DNA from: Calocera cornea HHB12733
Taxonomy: Eukaryota; Basidiomycota; Dacrymycetes; Dacrymycetales; Dacrymycetaceae
Length of the DNA stretch: 64,000 nt
NCBI GenBank assembly: GCA_001632435.1
Contig: KV423918.1
Coordinates: 1-64,000 of the forward strand
Reading direction: 5' to 3'
A program made the position numbers and the translations under genes. Shown one piece after another: positions 45,868 to 58,158 of this stretch (positions are counted from its first letter, which is position 1; every line of letters begins with the position of its first letter). The notes beneath the pieces are model-generated. The model had not been told where the DNA came from. It did no database searches and worked only from the letters and a program-made list of their open reading frames with translations.

Positions 45868-46607
45868 TTTGGAGTAGTGGTAAACTGAAAATGTAGGGGG
45901 GAGGAAGTCTAGTGAACGCGACAGACGCGGAGTGTAAAGATACAGCGAGGGAGTGGGCAGGAAGGAGAGAGCCAGCGAGTGTGCGTCAAGGGGGGGAGTA
46001 TATATGTGCCCGGCGGGATACCGGGTCTCGCTCCGAGTCGCGCTCCCTCCACTTCAGGACATGAACGATGTCGACATGGCCCTGCGAACAGCGTGGAATT
46101 TCCTGCTGCGTCTGTGCATTGCGAGCCTCGTATTGGATACGTACACCCACCCCGCGCGATCGCCGCTTGGAAGCATTTCGGGGGTGTCGCACGCTGCCAC
46201 CCCGGCTGCTTGTTCTCGCACTTACGACAGGACAGGGCGCGGGGGAGCATGTGGCGTCCGGGCAAAGGACGTCACTGTAAGCCTATTCCCCAATGCGGCG
46301 ACAGTTCGCCCCGAAGCCAATCACGGCCCCCCTCCTTCCGATCCCCCAAACTTTGATCCAGGGACACCGACCGGATTCTACCGACGATTCCCCGCCGCGT
46401 ATGTAACGCTCGATTCGGATCATTCCGTTCTTCATCCATGTACACATATACGAATATCTCAGCTACAGAAGTACAGTATGGACGAAAGACAGAAACAGCA
46501 GGCAGTCCGTGCGTGACGAATCGAGCGCTCCCCAATCTCCATATAGCAACCGCTCCAGTGACGTTGTCCTTATCATCAGCAATGCCAGCACACGACCATA
46601 CTCGGGT
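45868..46607. promoter_or_regulatory. Promoter region of the aldo-keto reductase
   Basis: About 740 bases without a gene. On the minus strand a TATA-like TATATAT lies at 45999-46005, directly after a run of seven C residues (plus-strand G at about 45990-45996) resembling a stress-response element. The far end holds the 3' region of the next gene. Confidence 0.45.
45999..46005 (-). promoter_or_regulatory. TATA-like element of the aldo-keto reductase gene
   Basis: The seven-base alternating TA run lies 132 bases upstream of the start codon at 45867, beside a C run on the coding strand. Position and composition fit a core promoter. Confidence 0.5.
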
Positions 46608-48362
46608 TTACGTATCCAGCAGCGGCAGATAATCAGCCAAATTCACCGCCAGGGAGTCGGTGGGAATGGAGGGAGGCATCGTAAATCCGATCGTTGCGTT
46701 CTCGTCCGGTCTTGTGAAGACGGGCGCGTGGCCGGGCGCTGGTGCACTTTTTTCGATCATCGCAGCTGGATCGGACTGTATGGCCGGCGGGCCGGTGTCG
46801 GCAAGTTCGCTGTCGAGAAACGCTGGGTCGATCATGGCAGGATCCGTATCAAGTCTCTTGAACAGTTTCTGTGCGAGCGAACTGTCGACAAGCTCGTGTG
46901 TTATTTCACACGCTCGATCTGGCTCGCTCCCAGACATTAACAGAGCCGAGTCTGGGATGGACGGCGGCATAGTGAAGGCGACAGAGTCGCCATAGTAGGA
47001 AGTCTCTGAACTCGGATGACGTGACAGGGATTGAGTAGCCTTGGGTTGTATTGGAGCGGTTGGATTCGTTGAATGTGTCTGGTCCACGGGGGGCAGGATG
47101 ATATGGTCAAGAACGGGCGATCCATCCAGTTCCGTTGCAGCTAACAAGTCGATATTTTCCATAGCTTGTGAAGAGGGGATAAGTGCGCGAGTCATGGTCC
47201 TTGGAGATGCTTGGAATCGGCTTAGCTGTGATTGAGAGCAGGGAGACAGCGGCTGTATTGCTTGAGTTTGCGAAGATGGTATGATGTTGGATGTTCGTGA
47301 TGAAACTGGTGACAGCGAAGATATTGGTTGGGTCTGCGAAGACGGTATGATAACGTTGGATCGGAGAGGTGGTGAAAGTGGGCTCAAGGGCTGCGTTTGA
47401 GATGATGGTACAATTGATACGTTTCGAGATGGAATGATGAGACGAGAAGTCGGCAAGCGTGATAGTGGTGCAGTGTGCGATGCAGTTGGGTTCGATGGGG
47501 ATAGCGGAGAAGGAGAGCGAGGCGGATGGATGGTGGGTTTGGCGAGACCACCGAGGCGAACAGCAACAGCAGAACCCTGAGAAGGAAGGGTCGATCCATC
47601 GAGATCGAAATCGAGATCATCCTCATCTTCAAAGGCCACGGAGAACACATGTGCTCGGAAGGGGTTCTTCGACGGAGTGCTTATGTGCTGCGGGACCGAG
47701 AAGCCGAAAGAGCCCAGCGAAGTCTGTGACAATGTCTCGCTCGGCAGCAGGGAAGAGGCTGAGCCGCGCCGCTGTCCTTCCCATGCCTTCTCCAGCTCCA
47801 TCCACGGCTTCGGCTTCGCAGACGTTCCCCCAGGAGTGTCGAATGCGCCCTAAGGGAAGGGTCAGCTTGGCGCCAATATATGCTACCGAGAAACCCACCT
47901 TGTCCCAAACGCTGCCCGGTGTGACGACGAGAGTAGTATCTCCAGCAGCACTCATCGGCGAGACCTCCGCATCTTCTCCGCCTTCATCGAGTCTCCTGCG
48001 CTTTGCAGCAGGAAGGGGTGTCGTGTATGCTCTCTGCCCAGGCGCAAGAGGCTGGAGAGTCTGGACGCGTTCAGCGGCGTCAATGGGCCGAATGATGCGG
48101 CACATACAGATACATCAAACCCAACCAAAGTCTTATCCGGATCCTGCACATTCGTCTTGTCTGCACGTATCTTCCTCTTCTTTGATTTCACGTTGGCAGC
48201 CTCCTTGGCATGCACTTCCTTCGATGACTGCTTGTTGTGAGCGCCATTCTTGCTGGCAGCAGATGCTCGCCCAAGACCGAACAGAGAAGTGATCATAGGC
48301 TGAACGAAGTTGGATCTTGCAGAAGCACTCGTCCTGTCGGACGTAGTGCGTGGAATAGGCAT
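46608..48362 (-). CDS. Uncharacterised protein with PSSQTQ repeats (SQ/TQ cluster)
   Basis: Not recognised as a known family. Three exons are inferred: start at 48362 (MPIPRTTSDRTSA), a Lys-rich basic stretch (KSKKRKIRADKT, a likely nuclear signal) and another basic PAAKRRRLDEGG, then GSVWDK spliced to GAFDTPGGTSAKPKP. The long last exon is low-complexity and Ser/Pro-rich. It carries a repeated unit: IVPSSQTQPLSPLSP, IIPSSQTQPISSLSP, IIPSSQTQAIQPLSP and a shortened LIPSSQAMEN. SQ and TQ pairs of this kind are substrates of ATM/ATR kinases. A second motif, FTMPPSIP, occurs twice, the second time just before the C-terminus. A nuclear, checkpoint-regulated scaffold is a reasonable guess; function is unknown. 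Confidence 0.7.
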
Positions 48363-48603
48363 CGTAGTTTATTGAGAAAGAGTCATGGCAGACAGAGGAG
48401 GACAAGGGGCGCAGTCACGACGCGCCTGTCATGACGCTTCCGACCCAAAGACGCGCCAAATTTATAGCACGTGACTGTGCCCCACATGATCGGCCGCGTC
48501 TGCCATCGGCACCTTGACCCTACAGCCCGCTTTGACAACCAACAGCGGATCGCAATTTTCGTATTATATATTCTGATTAACTTTCCAGGAGTTACTGTAT
48601 CTA

Positions 48604-51347
48604 TCATGCCTTTATACCCGCAATGTTTTTCTGGGCGAGCCTCCTGATGCTTACAGACGGGAACTCAAAGGCCATCCACACATCATAACTCTGCCTGAGA
48701 CCTGGGAAGTTCTTGCTCAGATCTGTCGCCTCTCCTGCCAACCAAGCATGCCAAGGATACAAAATCTGGCCATCCGACCTGTGCATAGGTGACCCATCCT
48801 TGTTGATGTCCCATAGAGGGCCATGCTCCGCATGGTTCGGAAGCCGGATATGGTGCATCTTGCTGCGGTCTAGGTGTGCGGCCGGTGGCTCAGGAGGTGG
48901 ATAATCATCATGTCCGGCCCACCACATCCCCGCATTTCCTGTACCGTTGAAGAGACAGTAGTGGACCTCGCAGAAGGACTTGTCCGCATGGTTGTGGAAG
49001 CCGCAATCAACACCTGGTGGTGACATCAGGAAGCGTCGACCTCCAGCTTAACGAAGACCCACCAACGCCGGCCGTCCACAGCTGCATATGCACAATCAGG
49101 TCGTCTGCATTGTTGTTACGACGGATGTATATTCCAGTGCAATTGCTGTCCAATCGTTCAGACTTGCACTTCCGAGAGTAAGCATCTTTTTCTTACTAGA
49201 ACTCGGAATCCTTGAACCTGATATCATCCTTGCCCCAGTCGAGCCTATCAACCCGGATGAAAGGGAACTGCAAGGCCCGCACGTCCTCAGGCATGTAGTC
49301 CGGGAGAAGGTTTCGAACAACGATCTTCGACATGTCATCGTATGGACCATGCTTTCCCGCGCCGTTAGGTGTAAACATGAGCAGCATGGCACCATCTTCA
49401 CCGTCAGCGAAGAGCAAAGCATTCGAAGGGTTCACGAGAGCCGAAGTCTGATGCTTCTGTTCCGTGACACAGGTGCGTGTCATGCGCTTTCCTTTCTCGG
49501 TCCATGATACTGAGCCATCAAGAACCTTGATGCCGATGCCGCAGCCGGGGGGACAAGTGCAAGAGTGACCAGCTGGGAGCACAACGAGAGTGATATTGGT
49601 GTTTCCAATACCGAGGAGCGGCACCTCATCGAACGCCTTCACCTTGCCTCGTTCTGGCACATGCAGAACCACTTCATTGTGGGCGCGGGTCGCCGAGATG
49701 GAATGGATGGTTCTCTTGTTCTCGTTGACGTGGAGCTCCATCATGGCCTGGTGAGTGGAAACCGTGACGCTCATGTTTATGATGTCCTGATCAAAGCAGT
49801 CAGAAAGCCATCATCCGCCGCATCCGGTATACTCACGAGAGTGCAGCTGGCCGTGAAGTCTCCTACGCAGGCATGGCCATGTCCGGACATGCTGTTTCCA
49901 ATTCTCCATTTGGCGAACCGCCCGCTCACAAGATCGATTGGCTTGTAATACCAAATGCCGCCAGCTTCGTCTGCAGGACGCTGTAAGATTAAAGCTCATT
50001 TCACTGGTGCGATGGCTTACGTTCATGATCTATAAGCGTCGATCAGTCATATTCACGAGCTGGGGGAGCAAGACGAACCACAGCCCATTCCGATGCTGAC
50101 GATAAACTCGTCTGTTCCGTCGCCATCAAAGTCACCGCAGATCAGATCATGGAAGGATCCGACCTGTCTACCCACTTCAGGCCGGTTAAAGTTGTCCAGC
50201 ACGAGCTTCTTCCATGGATTAAGAGTCGGGGTGCCATCGGCGTGAGTCTTCGTGTCCTTGACGTGAATGGTCAAGCAGAAGTCCGGACACTGGTGACCTC
50301 CTTTCAGCTTCGGATGTCTGGTACGAAAGCTGACGTACCTCGGCTGCAGCGATGTATGCGATGCGATCGTTACCCACCTTTCCATAGTCTAAGGCGAGGA
50401 TACCCTCTGGCGAGTGGCTCTGCGGGCGCAAGAGGGGAGCGATGCGATCCACAACCCACGCCGTGCCATCATACCACATCAAACTGATCCCCTCATGGCT
50501 GCCGATCAGAAGCTTGTCGAGTCCGCCATAGGTTGGCGAAGGTATGACCCTAGCATCCTTGATCGCATAGAAGGAGCCTTCGTTCGCGATCGTGGACGGC
50601 CACGGGTGTGCCGTCTTTGGGTCGTCCGGGCAGGTGAAGACGACGACAGGCACTGGGATGTCGACCAGGTTCGGGTTGACCTTCGTATTCTTGGAGGCGA
50701 ACGGAAATGACATGACTTGCAGCTTGAAAGGGTCGGTGAAGTGTCCAGCTGTTCCGCGCTCCTTAGTACTGTCACCAGGTACCCAGAAGGAAGAGAAAGA
50801 CCTTTCACGCAGAAGTTGCCCGCGTTCCGGCCGATCTCGCGCTGCATCCACATCTGGGACGACCTCGTCTTACCCGGATTTTCGAACCAGCTGATCCGCC
50901 CGCCATCCTCGTTGATCGCATTGAGCGACGTGCCGATCATGTCGCCAATAATAACTGCGAAGCATGTCAGCAGGACGGTATGGTTCGGATGGGCTAGTCT
51001 TACCGTCGTTGTACCCACTGCTGGTGACGGCGCCGTGGGTCATGCCAGTCGGCTGAACGAGCTTCCCAACAGTACGAGGATGCCACTCGGCTTGCTTGCT
51101 CGCAAACTTCCTGGAAGCCCATCAGTCCACACTTCAACCCCGGTTTCAAGCACACTCACGGATCATTGAACGGATTATCGTATATCTGCACCACGCCGTT
51201 GCCGTACGTGACAACGTCCGGCGCCTTGGAGTCGTCCGCGAGGGCCGGGAAGGCATAGACGAAGAACGAGCTCGGGTCACGGCATCGTTCGTCGACGATG
51301 GCGGTATGGAATGTGGGCTGGACGACGCTGGGGTTCAGGTAGGACAT
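48604..51347 (-). CDS. Aldos-2-ulose dehydratase (pyranosone dehydratase) homologue
   Basis: In Phanerochaete this enzyme converts glucosone or related aldos-2-uloses, made by pyranose 2-oxidase, to microthecin and ascopyrone. The start MSYLNPSVVQPTFH at 51347 leads to a beta-propeller half: VVTYGNGVVQIYDNP, DVIIGDMIGTSLNAIN, GGRISWFENPG, and GGLDKLLIGSHEGIS with SHSPEGILALDYGKVG. A double-cupin half follows: HNEVVLHVPERGKVKAF, LPAGHSCTCPPGCGIG, SLNDWTAIALEYTSVV, and the last cupin with GFHNHADKSFCEVHY and AGMWWAGHDDYPPP. It ends KNIAGIKA at 48604. About ten short introns occur; length is about 900 residues. No secretion signal is seen. Family assignment is by overall architecture and remembered similarity. 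Confidence 0.8.
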
Positions 51348-51940
51348 CGCACGCAGGCAGAAACGTTGCGTGAGAGGGGCCGAAATGCTGTATGGTCCAA
51401 CTCGCTCCTCCTACCCACGAGTTATAGGAACTCGAGCAGGAACAGGCGGCTTTGTGACAGCGAGTCGATAAGACGACCGGGTTGGTCCACCTCCCCAGAA
51501 TGTTCAGATTGTTGCTGCATTGGATCCCCTCCGCCAGCGAGCAAGGCGAAATGCAAGTGGGGCGACCGAGCCTGCCAAACAAGATCAGCCAGACCGGAAG
51601 GAGATGCACTGCTGATCGTTCCGGGCAGCAGAGGAAGAAAGAACGATACTTAAGCTGCGAAAGGTAGATTTTAGGACCACACGTGCTCCGAAGACGACCG
51701 TTCGGAGCGGCTCCGCGACCTTCGCAAGTCTGCTCGCTTCACGTAAGAAGGGATCCTCGACCATGCGGCTCAAATACCCCGCGCAGTTGGACAAAATTGC
51801 CATATATGACAATAAAATTGCAATGGGCTGTGAATGTACATGACCTTCCCCCTCCACGTGCGAAGATTGCAGCATATTTCCCTGCCGAGCCTTCACTCCG
51901 TCCGCTCCCTGTGAGCCAACCGGAACCCGAGCGCGGCCGC
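51348..51940. promoter_or_regulatory. Promoter region of the aldos-2-ulose dehydratase
   Basis: About 590 bases between two leftward genes: 3' end of the acyl-CoA dehydrogenase transcript and the dehydratase promoter. No TATA-like or palindromic site stands out. Confidence 0.4.
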
Positions 51941-53623
51941 TCACTGCTTGTACTCCTTCTGCAGCAGCTTGGCGATCGTCTGGAGCTGGATGTTGCTCGT
52001 CCCCTCGTATATGGCGCCGATCTTGCTGTCCCGCCAGAACTTCTCGATGCCCGTCTCGCGCGTGAAGCCGACGCCGCCGCACCACTCGATCGCCGCGCCC
52101 GCAGCCTTCTGTGCGACCTGGGACGCGTAGTACTTGGCCATTGCCGCCTCTTTGAGGAACTCCCGGCCTTCCTCTTTCCTGCTCCGTTGAACCACCGCCA
52201 GTCAGCACGATCCAACGCTGTGAGGGAACAGGGAGGACGCACCGGCGTGCAGCATTGTACGTCAACAGGCGCGCAGCCTCAATCTCCGTCGCGACCTCGG
52301 CCATCTGGAACTGCATCCCTTGGAACTCGCCAATTGCCTTGCCGAACTGCTTGCGCTCGTACGTGTACGGCACGGCCTTGTCGAACGCGCCCTGCGCGAG
52401 GCCGACCATCTGGCCGGCGATGCCGATCCGGCCCTCGTTCAGGATCTCGATGGCGATCTACCACCACTCTGTTGAGTACCAGTACGACGATTGAATGCAG
52501 GGAACGGACCTTGTACCCCTGCCCGATGGCCGCCTCCCCGCCCATGATGTTCTCCTCGGGCACCTCGACCTCGTCGAACGCGATGGTGCACGTCGAGCTG
52601 GCGCGGATGCCGAGCTTCTGCTCTTTCTTCGCAATCTTGATGCCCATGTCTTTCTCGACGATGAAGCAGGTGATGCCCTTGTACCCCTTGGAAAAGTCGA
52701 CATTGGCGAACACCTGCGCGGGACATCAGCATCGGACGAAGCGAGCGCGGAGGCTTGGGGAGGGGGACGCACGAGGAAGATGTCTGCCTCGTAGCTGTTC
52801 GTGATCCACATCTTGGACCCGCTGATCACCCACTTGTTGCCCTGCTTGACCGCCCGTGTCTGAAGGGCAAACGCATCCGACCCCGACACAGGCTCGCTGA
52901 GGCAGAAGCAGCCCAGCTAGAGCGACGTGTCAGCGCCTGGTAGGCGATAGGAGGTCCGGGAGAAGCACGTACGGTACCCTCGGATAGGCGTGGAAGATAC
53001 TTCTCCTGCTGCTCCTTGGTGCCCCGCGTACGGAAGATGGTGTTGACGAGGGTATTGTGCACGTCGCACATAACCGACACGCTCGGGTCGACCTTGGCCA
53101 GTTCTTCCCACGCACACCCACATCAGCACGCTATCACGCAATTGGAATCGAAGGACACACACCCTCAATGGCAATAATGGCGCTGGTGAAGCTGCTGCCC
53201 GACCCACCCAGCTCGGGGCTCGTCTCGATGCCCATCAGGCCCTGCTCGAACAAGCCCTTGATGACCGCCGGATCCATGCTCTCGTTCTCGTCCATCTCGC
53301 GCACTTTGGGCCCGACGACGTCGTGTGCGAAGCGGCGGACTGCGGGCAGAATATGCGCGTGTGAGTACGAGGTGCGGCGAGGTGGAGGCGGCGACGTACC
53401 GGATTCCCGGAGCATCTCCTCCTCGTCGGTGAATGTGGAAAGGGAGTTGAGCGTGGGCTCGCGTCGCACTGCGGTGGTGGAGATTGTCCTGTACATCCCT
53501 CGCGTTAGAGGAAGATCCGAAGTTGCAAAAGAGAGCGGCGCACCGGGTGACCGAGCGCAACGCCTGCCTGCTAGCGGTTAAGCGGGCGGCGCGAGCCAAA
53601 GAGAGGGCCAGAGAGCTGAGCAT
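51941..53623 (-). CDS. Mitochondrial acyl-CoA dehydrogenase (short/branched-chain type)
   Basis: FAD enzyme of the matrix that oxidises short or branched acyl-CoA, for example 2-methylbutyryl-CoA from isoleucine. The N-terminus ([19 protein letters not shown], start 53623) is an amphipathic presequence. [47 protein letters not shown] and [14 protein letters not shown] follow. The later part has [51 protein letters not shown] and [20 protein letters not shown], in which the Glu of YEGTS is the catalytic base. It ends LLQKEYKQ. Introns are short and numerous. Chain-length preference is inferred from overall similarity. Confidence 0.94.
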
Positions 53624-53976
53624 CCTTTCTTCTGCAACAAAACAAAAGAACAGAGGGCGACGAGGGGATAGCAGGGGCGCACCCACCTACCGATGTAGCG
53701 CTTTATTAGAGGATGAGGCCGGGTGCGGGTGCAGGAGCTCCGGCTCAGACCGCTCGATTGCGGGGAACGATCGCTCCCTAACCCGGCACGTGAATTGCCA
53801 CGCTCATAGCCGGGTGCACTGGGCACGTGATGGACTGCGGTGATGAACGAAGCAGTCCCCCAGGCTGTCGGCCGCGTTACAGTCCCTGACGACATCAGAG
53901 GCGCGACGAGTCTGTGCCTTATTTGACTGTACAACAGTATTCCCACCTGCGAGCGACCTGAAAGAGGGTAACAGAG
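53624..53976. promoter_or_regulatory. Divergent promoter of the acyl-CoA dehydrogenase and SEC15
   Basis: About 350 bases between start codons. No clear TATA box or repeated element. Confidence 0.45.
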
Positions 53977-56838
53977 ATGCCGCCAAGGGGAAAGAGACCG
54001 CAGTTCACACAGCAGGACATCGACCAGCAGCTGCAGCAGGTGAGCATCACCTCAGGAGGAACAGCCGGCGCTGTTACTAACCCCGCTCCGCAGATCAACC
54101 TGCTCGACTCGTCCTCCCCCTCCGAGAACCTCGAGCAGCTCGCCCCGATCATCAAGTCCGTGCACGAGTCCGGCCGGCAAGAGGCCTTCCTGCGCACCCT
54201 CAGCGGGCTGATCGAGAGCAAGGAGGCCGAGATCGAGCGGATATGCGGGGACAACTACCAGGACTTTGTCAGCTCCGTCTCGACACTGCTCACCGTGCGG
54301 TCGTACACTGCCAATTTGAGGGGAAGGATCAGTGAGATGGACTCGAGCGTGAGCGAGGTGGGCAACGGGCTGGTTAAGAAGAAGAAGGCGCTCCAGCAGG
54401 CTAAGAAGACGGCGGGCCACTTGGATGAGGCGATCGATACACTCCAGGCGTGCTTGCGCGTGCTCGACCTCGTCAACCGGGTGGGAGACATGGTCAAGAA
54501 CGGGCGGTACTACACTGCACTACGGGTAAGCTCTCGTTGTAACACTGCCTGTGCAGTGCTGAACTGGGATACAGTCACTGGACGACATCCAGTCGCTCCC
54601 GCCGTCCCAGCTCTCCCAAACGCCCTTCTTCACCCACCTCCTCAGCTCGCTCCCCTCCCTCCGCGCGCAGATCAAGACGGCCGTGACGGAGTCTACCAAG
54701 TCCTGGCTGCTCGACATCCGCGAGTCGAGCGGACTCGTGGGCAGCTTGGCGCTCGAGGCGGTCGAGCAGCGCTCGAGGCGCTGGAGGGGGAGGCGGGACA
54801 AGGAGGGCGTGGGGAGGAGCAAAGGTGTGGGAAGCGCCGTGGAGGGGGCTGTCAACGAGCGGATTGACTGTGAGCACTTTGCATGCTACGTATGCGGTAT
54901 GCTTATTGACGCGATGCAGTCGATCCGCTGAACAACGACCAAATCACGGTCGACTTCAAGCCGCTCTACCAGTGCATCCTGATCCACACGGCGATGGGCC
55001 AGCTAGAAGAGATGCAAACAACCTACCAAGAAGACCGGAAGACGCAGGCTGCGCTCATCCTCGCCCAGCGCCTCTCCTCCTCCTCCCAACTCACCAAGAC
55101 CCTCCCGGACCTCCTAAATGAGCTCCTCGGCTTCTTCATCATCGAGGCGAACGTGATCCGCACGACGGCGAGCTCGAGCTTCCGCTCGCAGAAGGACGTG
55201 GAGGAGCTCTTCGGGAGCGTCATCCCCAGGGTGTGCGAGGCGGTCGAGCGGGGCATCAGGGATGAGAGGGACCAGGATATCCTCCAGGGGTGCAGGGCGC
55301 TCGTGGGTAACTGGGCGCAGGCGCTCGAGGTACGAACAGTCTAGTGCTCTTGGGAGAGGACAATTCTGATTATGGTTGCAGGGGTACGGGTATGACACGA
55401 CCCAGATCCACACCCTCCTCTTCAAGCTCTTCGAGCGCTACGTGACCATCATCCAAGACAAGTACAAGCAGGCGTTCGAAGACGTGCGCATTTCCTCTCC
55501 CCATGTATGCGGGGTGTTGCTGACAGATGGGGCAGATCGTGATGCAAGACGACCTCCAGCCGATGATGATCGACAATGAGGAGGAGGTGGCGCGGGTGCT
55601 CGGTATTTGCTGGCTGGAGACCGAGGAGCTGCAGGAGCTGTCACGGTACGCTCTCGTATTCCTTCGATCGGTTCGACTCTAATGTGCTCGGCAGACAAAA
55701 GCTGCCCATCGCAATGCCGTTTTCGCGCTTCTTCCCTCTGTGTTGCGTTGATGTGAGCTTACAGAGTTGGCTCTGGAACTGTGCTCACATCCAACCCAGT
55801 TCCAAACTTATATCGACAAGTTCTATGCATTCTTGGAAGGCGGCATGGACAACAGGCGGGATGTCGACGATCTCCTGCGAAAGGTGTGGTCTTATCTTCA
55901 GAACTGAGACTATATGCTCACAATGACAGACGTTGGAAGTGTTCCTCGAGCACAGCATCTGCCGCAAGTCTGCCGAACGGCTGAGCCGGCTCAACCAGCC
56001 CTCCCAGGTCGCCCAAGTGATCGTCAACATCGAGCGACTATTCAGCGGCACGCGCGAGCTCGAGAAGCAGCTCGCAAGCATGCGCGCCCGTTCTGGCGGG
56101 TCGTCCCTGCGGCTGAACCCAGCTCCGCTGCAAGGACTGCTGAATCAGGCGTTCGATCGGCTCCGCAACCTGATCCGCTCGAAGCTGGACGACTTCTTCG
56201 ACCTGGCGGAGTACAACTGGATCCCTAACCAGCCGGAGAAGAACCCGAGCATGTTCCTATACGAGCTTGTGAATTGGCTCTTTACGGTCATCGACTCGCT
56301 CGGAGCTAGCGAAGAGCTTAGGGAACGGCTGTACGACGACGCGATGGACTATATCGGCAACTACTTCATGGTAAGTCTCATCATGCATCCTGCTGCATTA
56401 TGCTGATACTGAATCAATGCAGGGCTTCCTGGTCGGACCGAACGTCAAGGCGCTCAACGATCTCGCCATTGCGAACCTGCTCGTCGATGTCGATTTCCTC
56501 GAAGGAGAGTTCGGAAAACGCGGTAGACCGGGTATGGAGCTGCGTTTCAGTCTGTTCCGGACGGTACGCATTATCTTCCAATCGCCTTGCTCAATATCTC
56601 ATCCCGGGTTTAGCTGTCCTCCATCATATTGCAAAACGCCGTGCAGACGTATGTGCAGCCTGCATCAAGGAGACCGCCGCAAGGTCCCTATGCCACCGTG
56701 CAGCCTAAGATGCTGTACGAGCTTCTGAACAAGCTGGCTCGCGGAGGCGCGCAGAGCCGTGTCGCTGCCGAGCGAGAGAGGGCGGAACGGCGGCGCAGAG
56801 AGGCGGTTCAGGTGTCTCAGCTGGTCGGACAGTCGTAG
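53977..56838 (+). CDS. SEC15: Exocyst complex subunit Sec15
   Basis: Subunit of the octameric exocyst that tethers secretory vesicles at growing tips and binds the Rab Sec4. The start MPPRGKRPQFTQQDIDQQL at 53977 is followed by APIIKSVHESGRQEAF, FVSSVSTLLTVRSYT and DLVNRVGDMVKNGRYYTAL. Later exons encode DITVDFKPLYQCI-like sequence, ELLGFFIIEANVIR, LQPMMIDNEEEVARVLGI and SICRKSAERLSRLN. The C-terminal domain contains DDFFDLAEYNWIPN, YIGNYFM and VDFLEGEFGKRG. The stop is at 56836. About nine introns of normal size are inferred; the stretch at 55640-55760 is the least certain. Confidence 0.92.
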
Positions 56839-57279
56839 ATACAGTAGAAGTGCATATACCTTGAATTCAGCATACCATTTCACGCTTAGTGCAATGACCT
56901 TATGATCCTTGTCTCTTGCTTCGCACTCGGCCGTCGGCGCCATCTGAGAACAGAACTGCGCGCACAAACGTTTCTCTATTATCATTTACGGAGCGTAAAG
57001 TACGCGCAGGTAACGAGAGGCCAGCTCTTGAACTGATTGGAGGAAGAACCAAGCCAAGAGAACGTGACACGAGAGGCGGGGGCGAAGGATGGGGGGCCGA
57101 GGCGACGTCAAAAGACGGCTAAGTACGTGGGGTTACGGGCACATGAAGGAGACGTTTTTCTCGTACATGGCTTCAGTTCGTGCGTTGAGCGGAAGGCAGG
57201 CATGATAGAATAATACTGGGGGAAGGACAGGTTGTATACGGCCGTGAACCAGATAATCAGGCAACCGACGTCATGGCGC
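56839..57279. other. Convergent intergenic region
   Basis: 3' regions of SEC15 (+) and ARF1 (-). A purine-rich part lies at 57040-57110. No gene recognised. Confidence 0.5.
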
Positions 57280-58158
57280 TTAGGTCGCGCGCTTCTTGAT
57301 GTTTTGCGAGAGCCACTCGAGACCCTCGTACAAGCCATCACCGGACGTCGCGCATGCAGCCTGCGCAGTCGTGTGTCAAAACCTGAAGCACAGCCTCGAT
57401 GGAAACGGTCACAACGTACCTGAATGTACCAAGTCCTCTGCCTCAGCCCGTGGAGACCAAGCTTGTCAGTGATCTCAGCCGGGGTCATTGCGTTGGGCAG
57501 ATCCTGCTTGTTGGCGAAGACGAGAAGGAGGGCGTCGCGGAGCTCATCCTCGTTCAGCATCCGCTGGAGCTCCTCCCGAGCCTCAGTCACACGATCGCGA
57601 TCGTTGGAGTCGACGACAAAAATGATGCCCTGCGTGTTCTGGAAGTCTGCACAGATAAGTCATGGTCAGCACGCGATCACACGAATGCGGAAGGTGAGGG
57701 TGCAACGAGGCAATGCCAAATAAGGCGAATAGCGGCCACACGACAGCAATTAAACCGGACTCACAATGCCTCCACAGCGGCCTGATCTTGTCCTGTCCAC
57801 CGACATCCCAGACGGTGAAGGAGATGTTCTTGTACTCGACAGTCTCGACATTGAAGCCTGAAACACGCCAAAGACACGTTGTCAGTATCGATAACCTCCC
57901 GTCCATATGGTCCGAAATACTGACCGATGGTGGGGATGGTGGTGACGATCTCGCCGAGCTTCAGCTTGTACAGGATGGTGGTCTTTCCGGCAGCATCGAG
58001 ACCGACCATGAGAATACCTAGAGGCGAGCGGGATCGCGTGAGCTTCCACGTCCATGGTCCCTCGCGCCGAAGCCGCGCGTCGGGTAGACGGATAGTGACA
58101 TACGCATTTCCCTCTTGCCCAGAAGGCTGGCAAAGAGCTTGGAGATAGAGAGACCCAT
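57280..58158 (-). CDS. ARF1: ADP-ribosylation factor 1 (Arf1)
   Basis: Small GTPase that recruits COPI and adaptor coats at the Golgi. The start [19 protein letters not shown] (58158) has the Gly2 that is myristoylated. After an intron, [18 protein letters not shown] gives the P-loop; IVTTIPTIG is switch I and [17 protein letters not shown] is switch [13 protein letters not shown], the NKQD guanine-specificity motif in [11 protein letters not shown], and [14 protein letters not shown] complete the fold. It ends NIKKRAT at 57280. Five introns are inferred. All nucleotide-binding motifs are intact and of the Arf1 class. Confidence 0.97.

Noticed and set aside
42385..51347. Classical secondary-metabolite cluster
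   Set aside because: No polyketide synthase, peptide synthetase, terpene cyclase, P450 or cluster regulator is present; only a loose sugar-metabolism neighbourhood can be argued.
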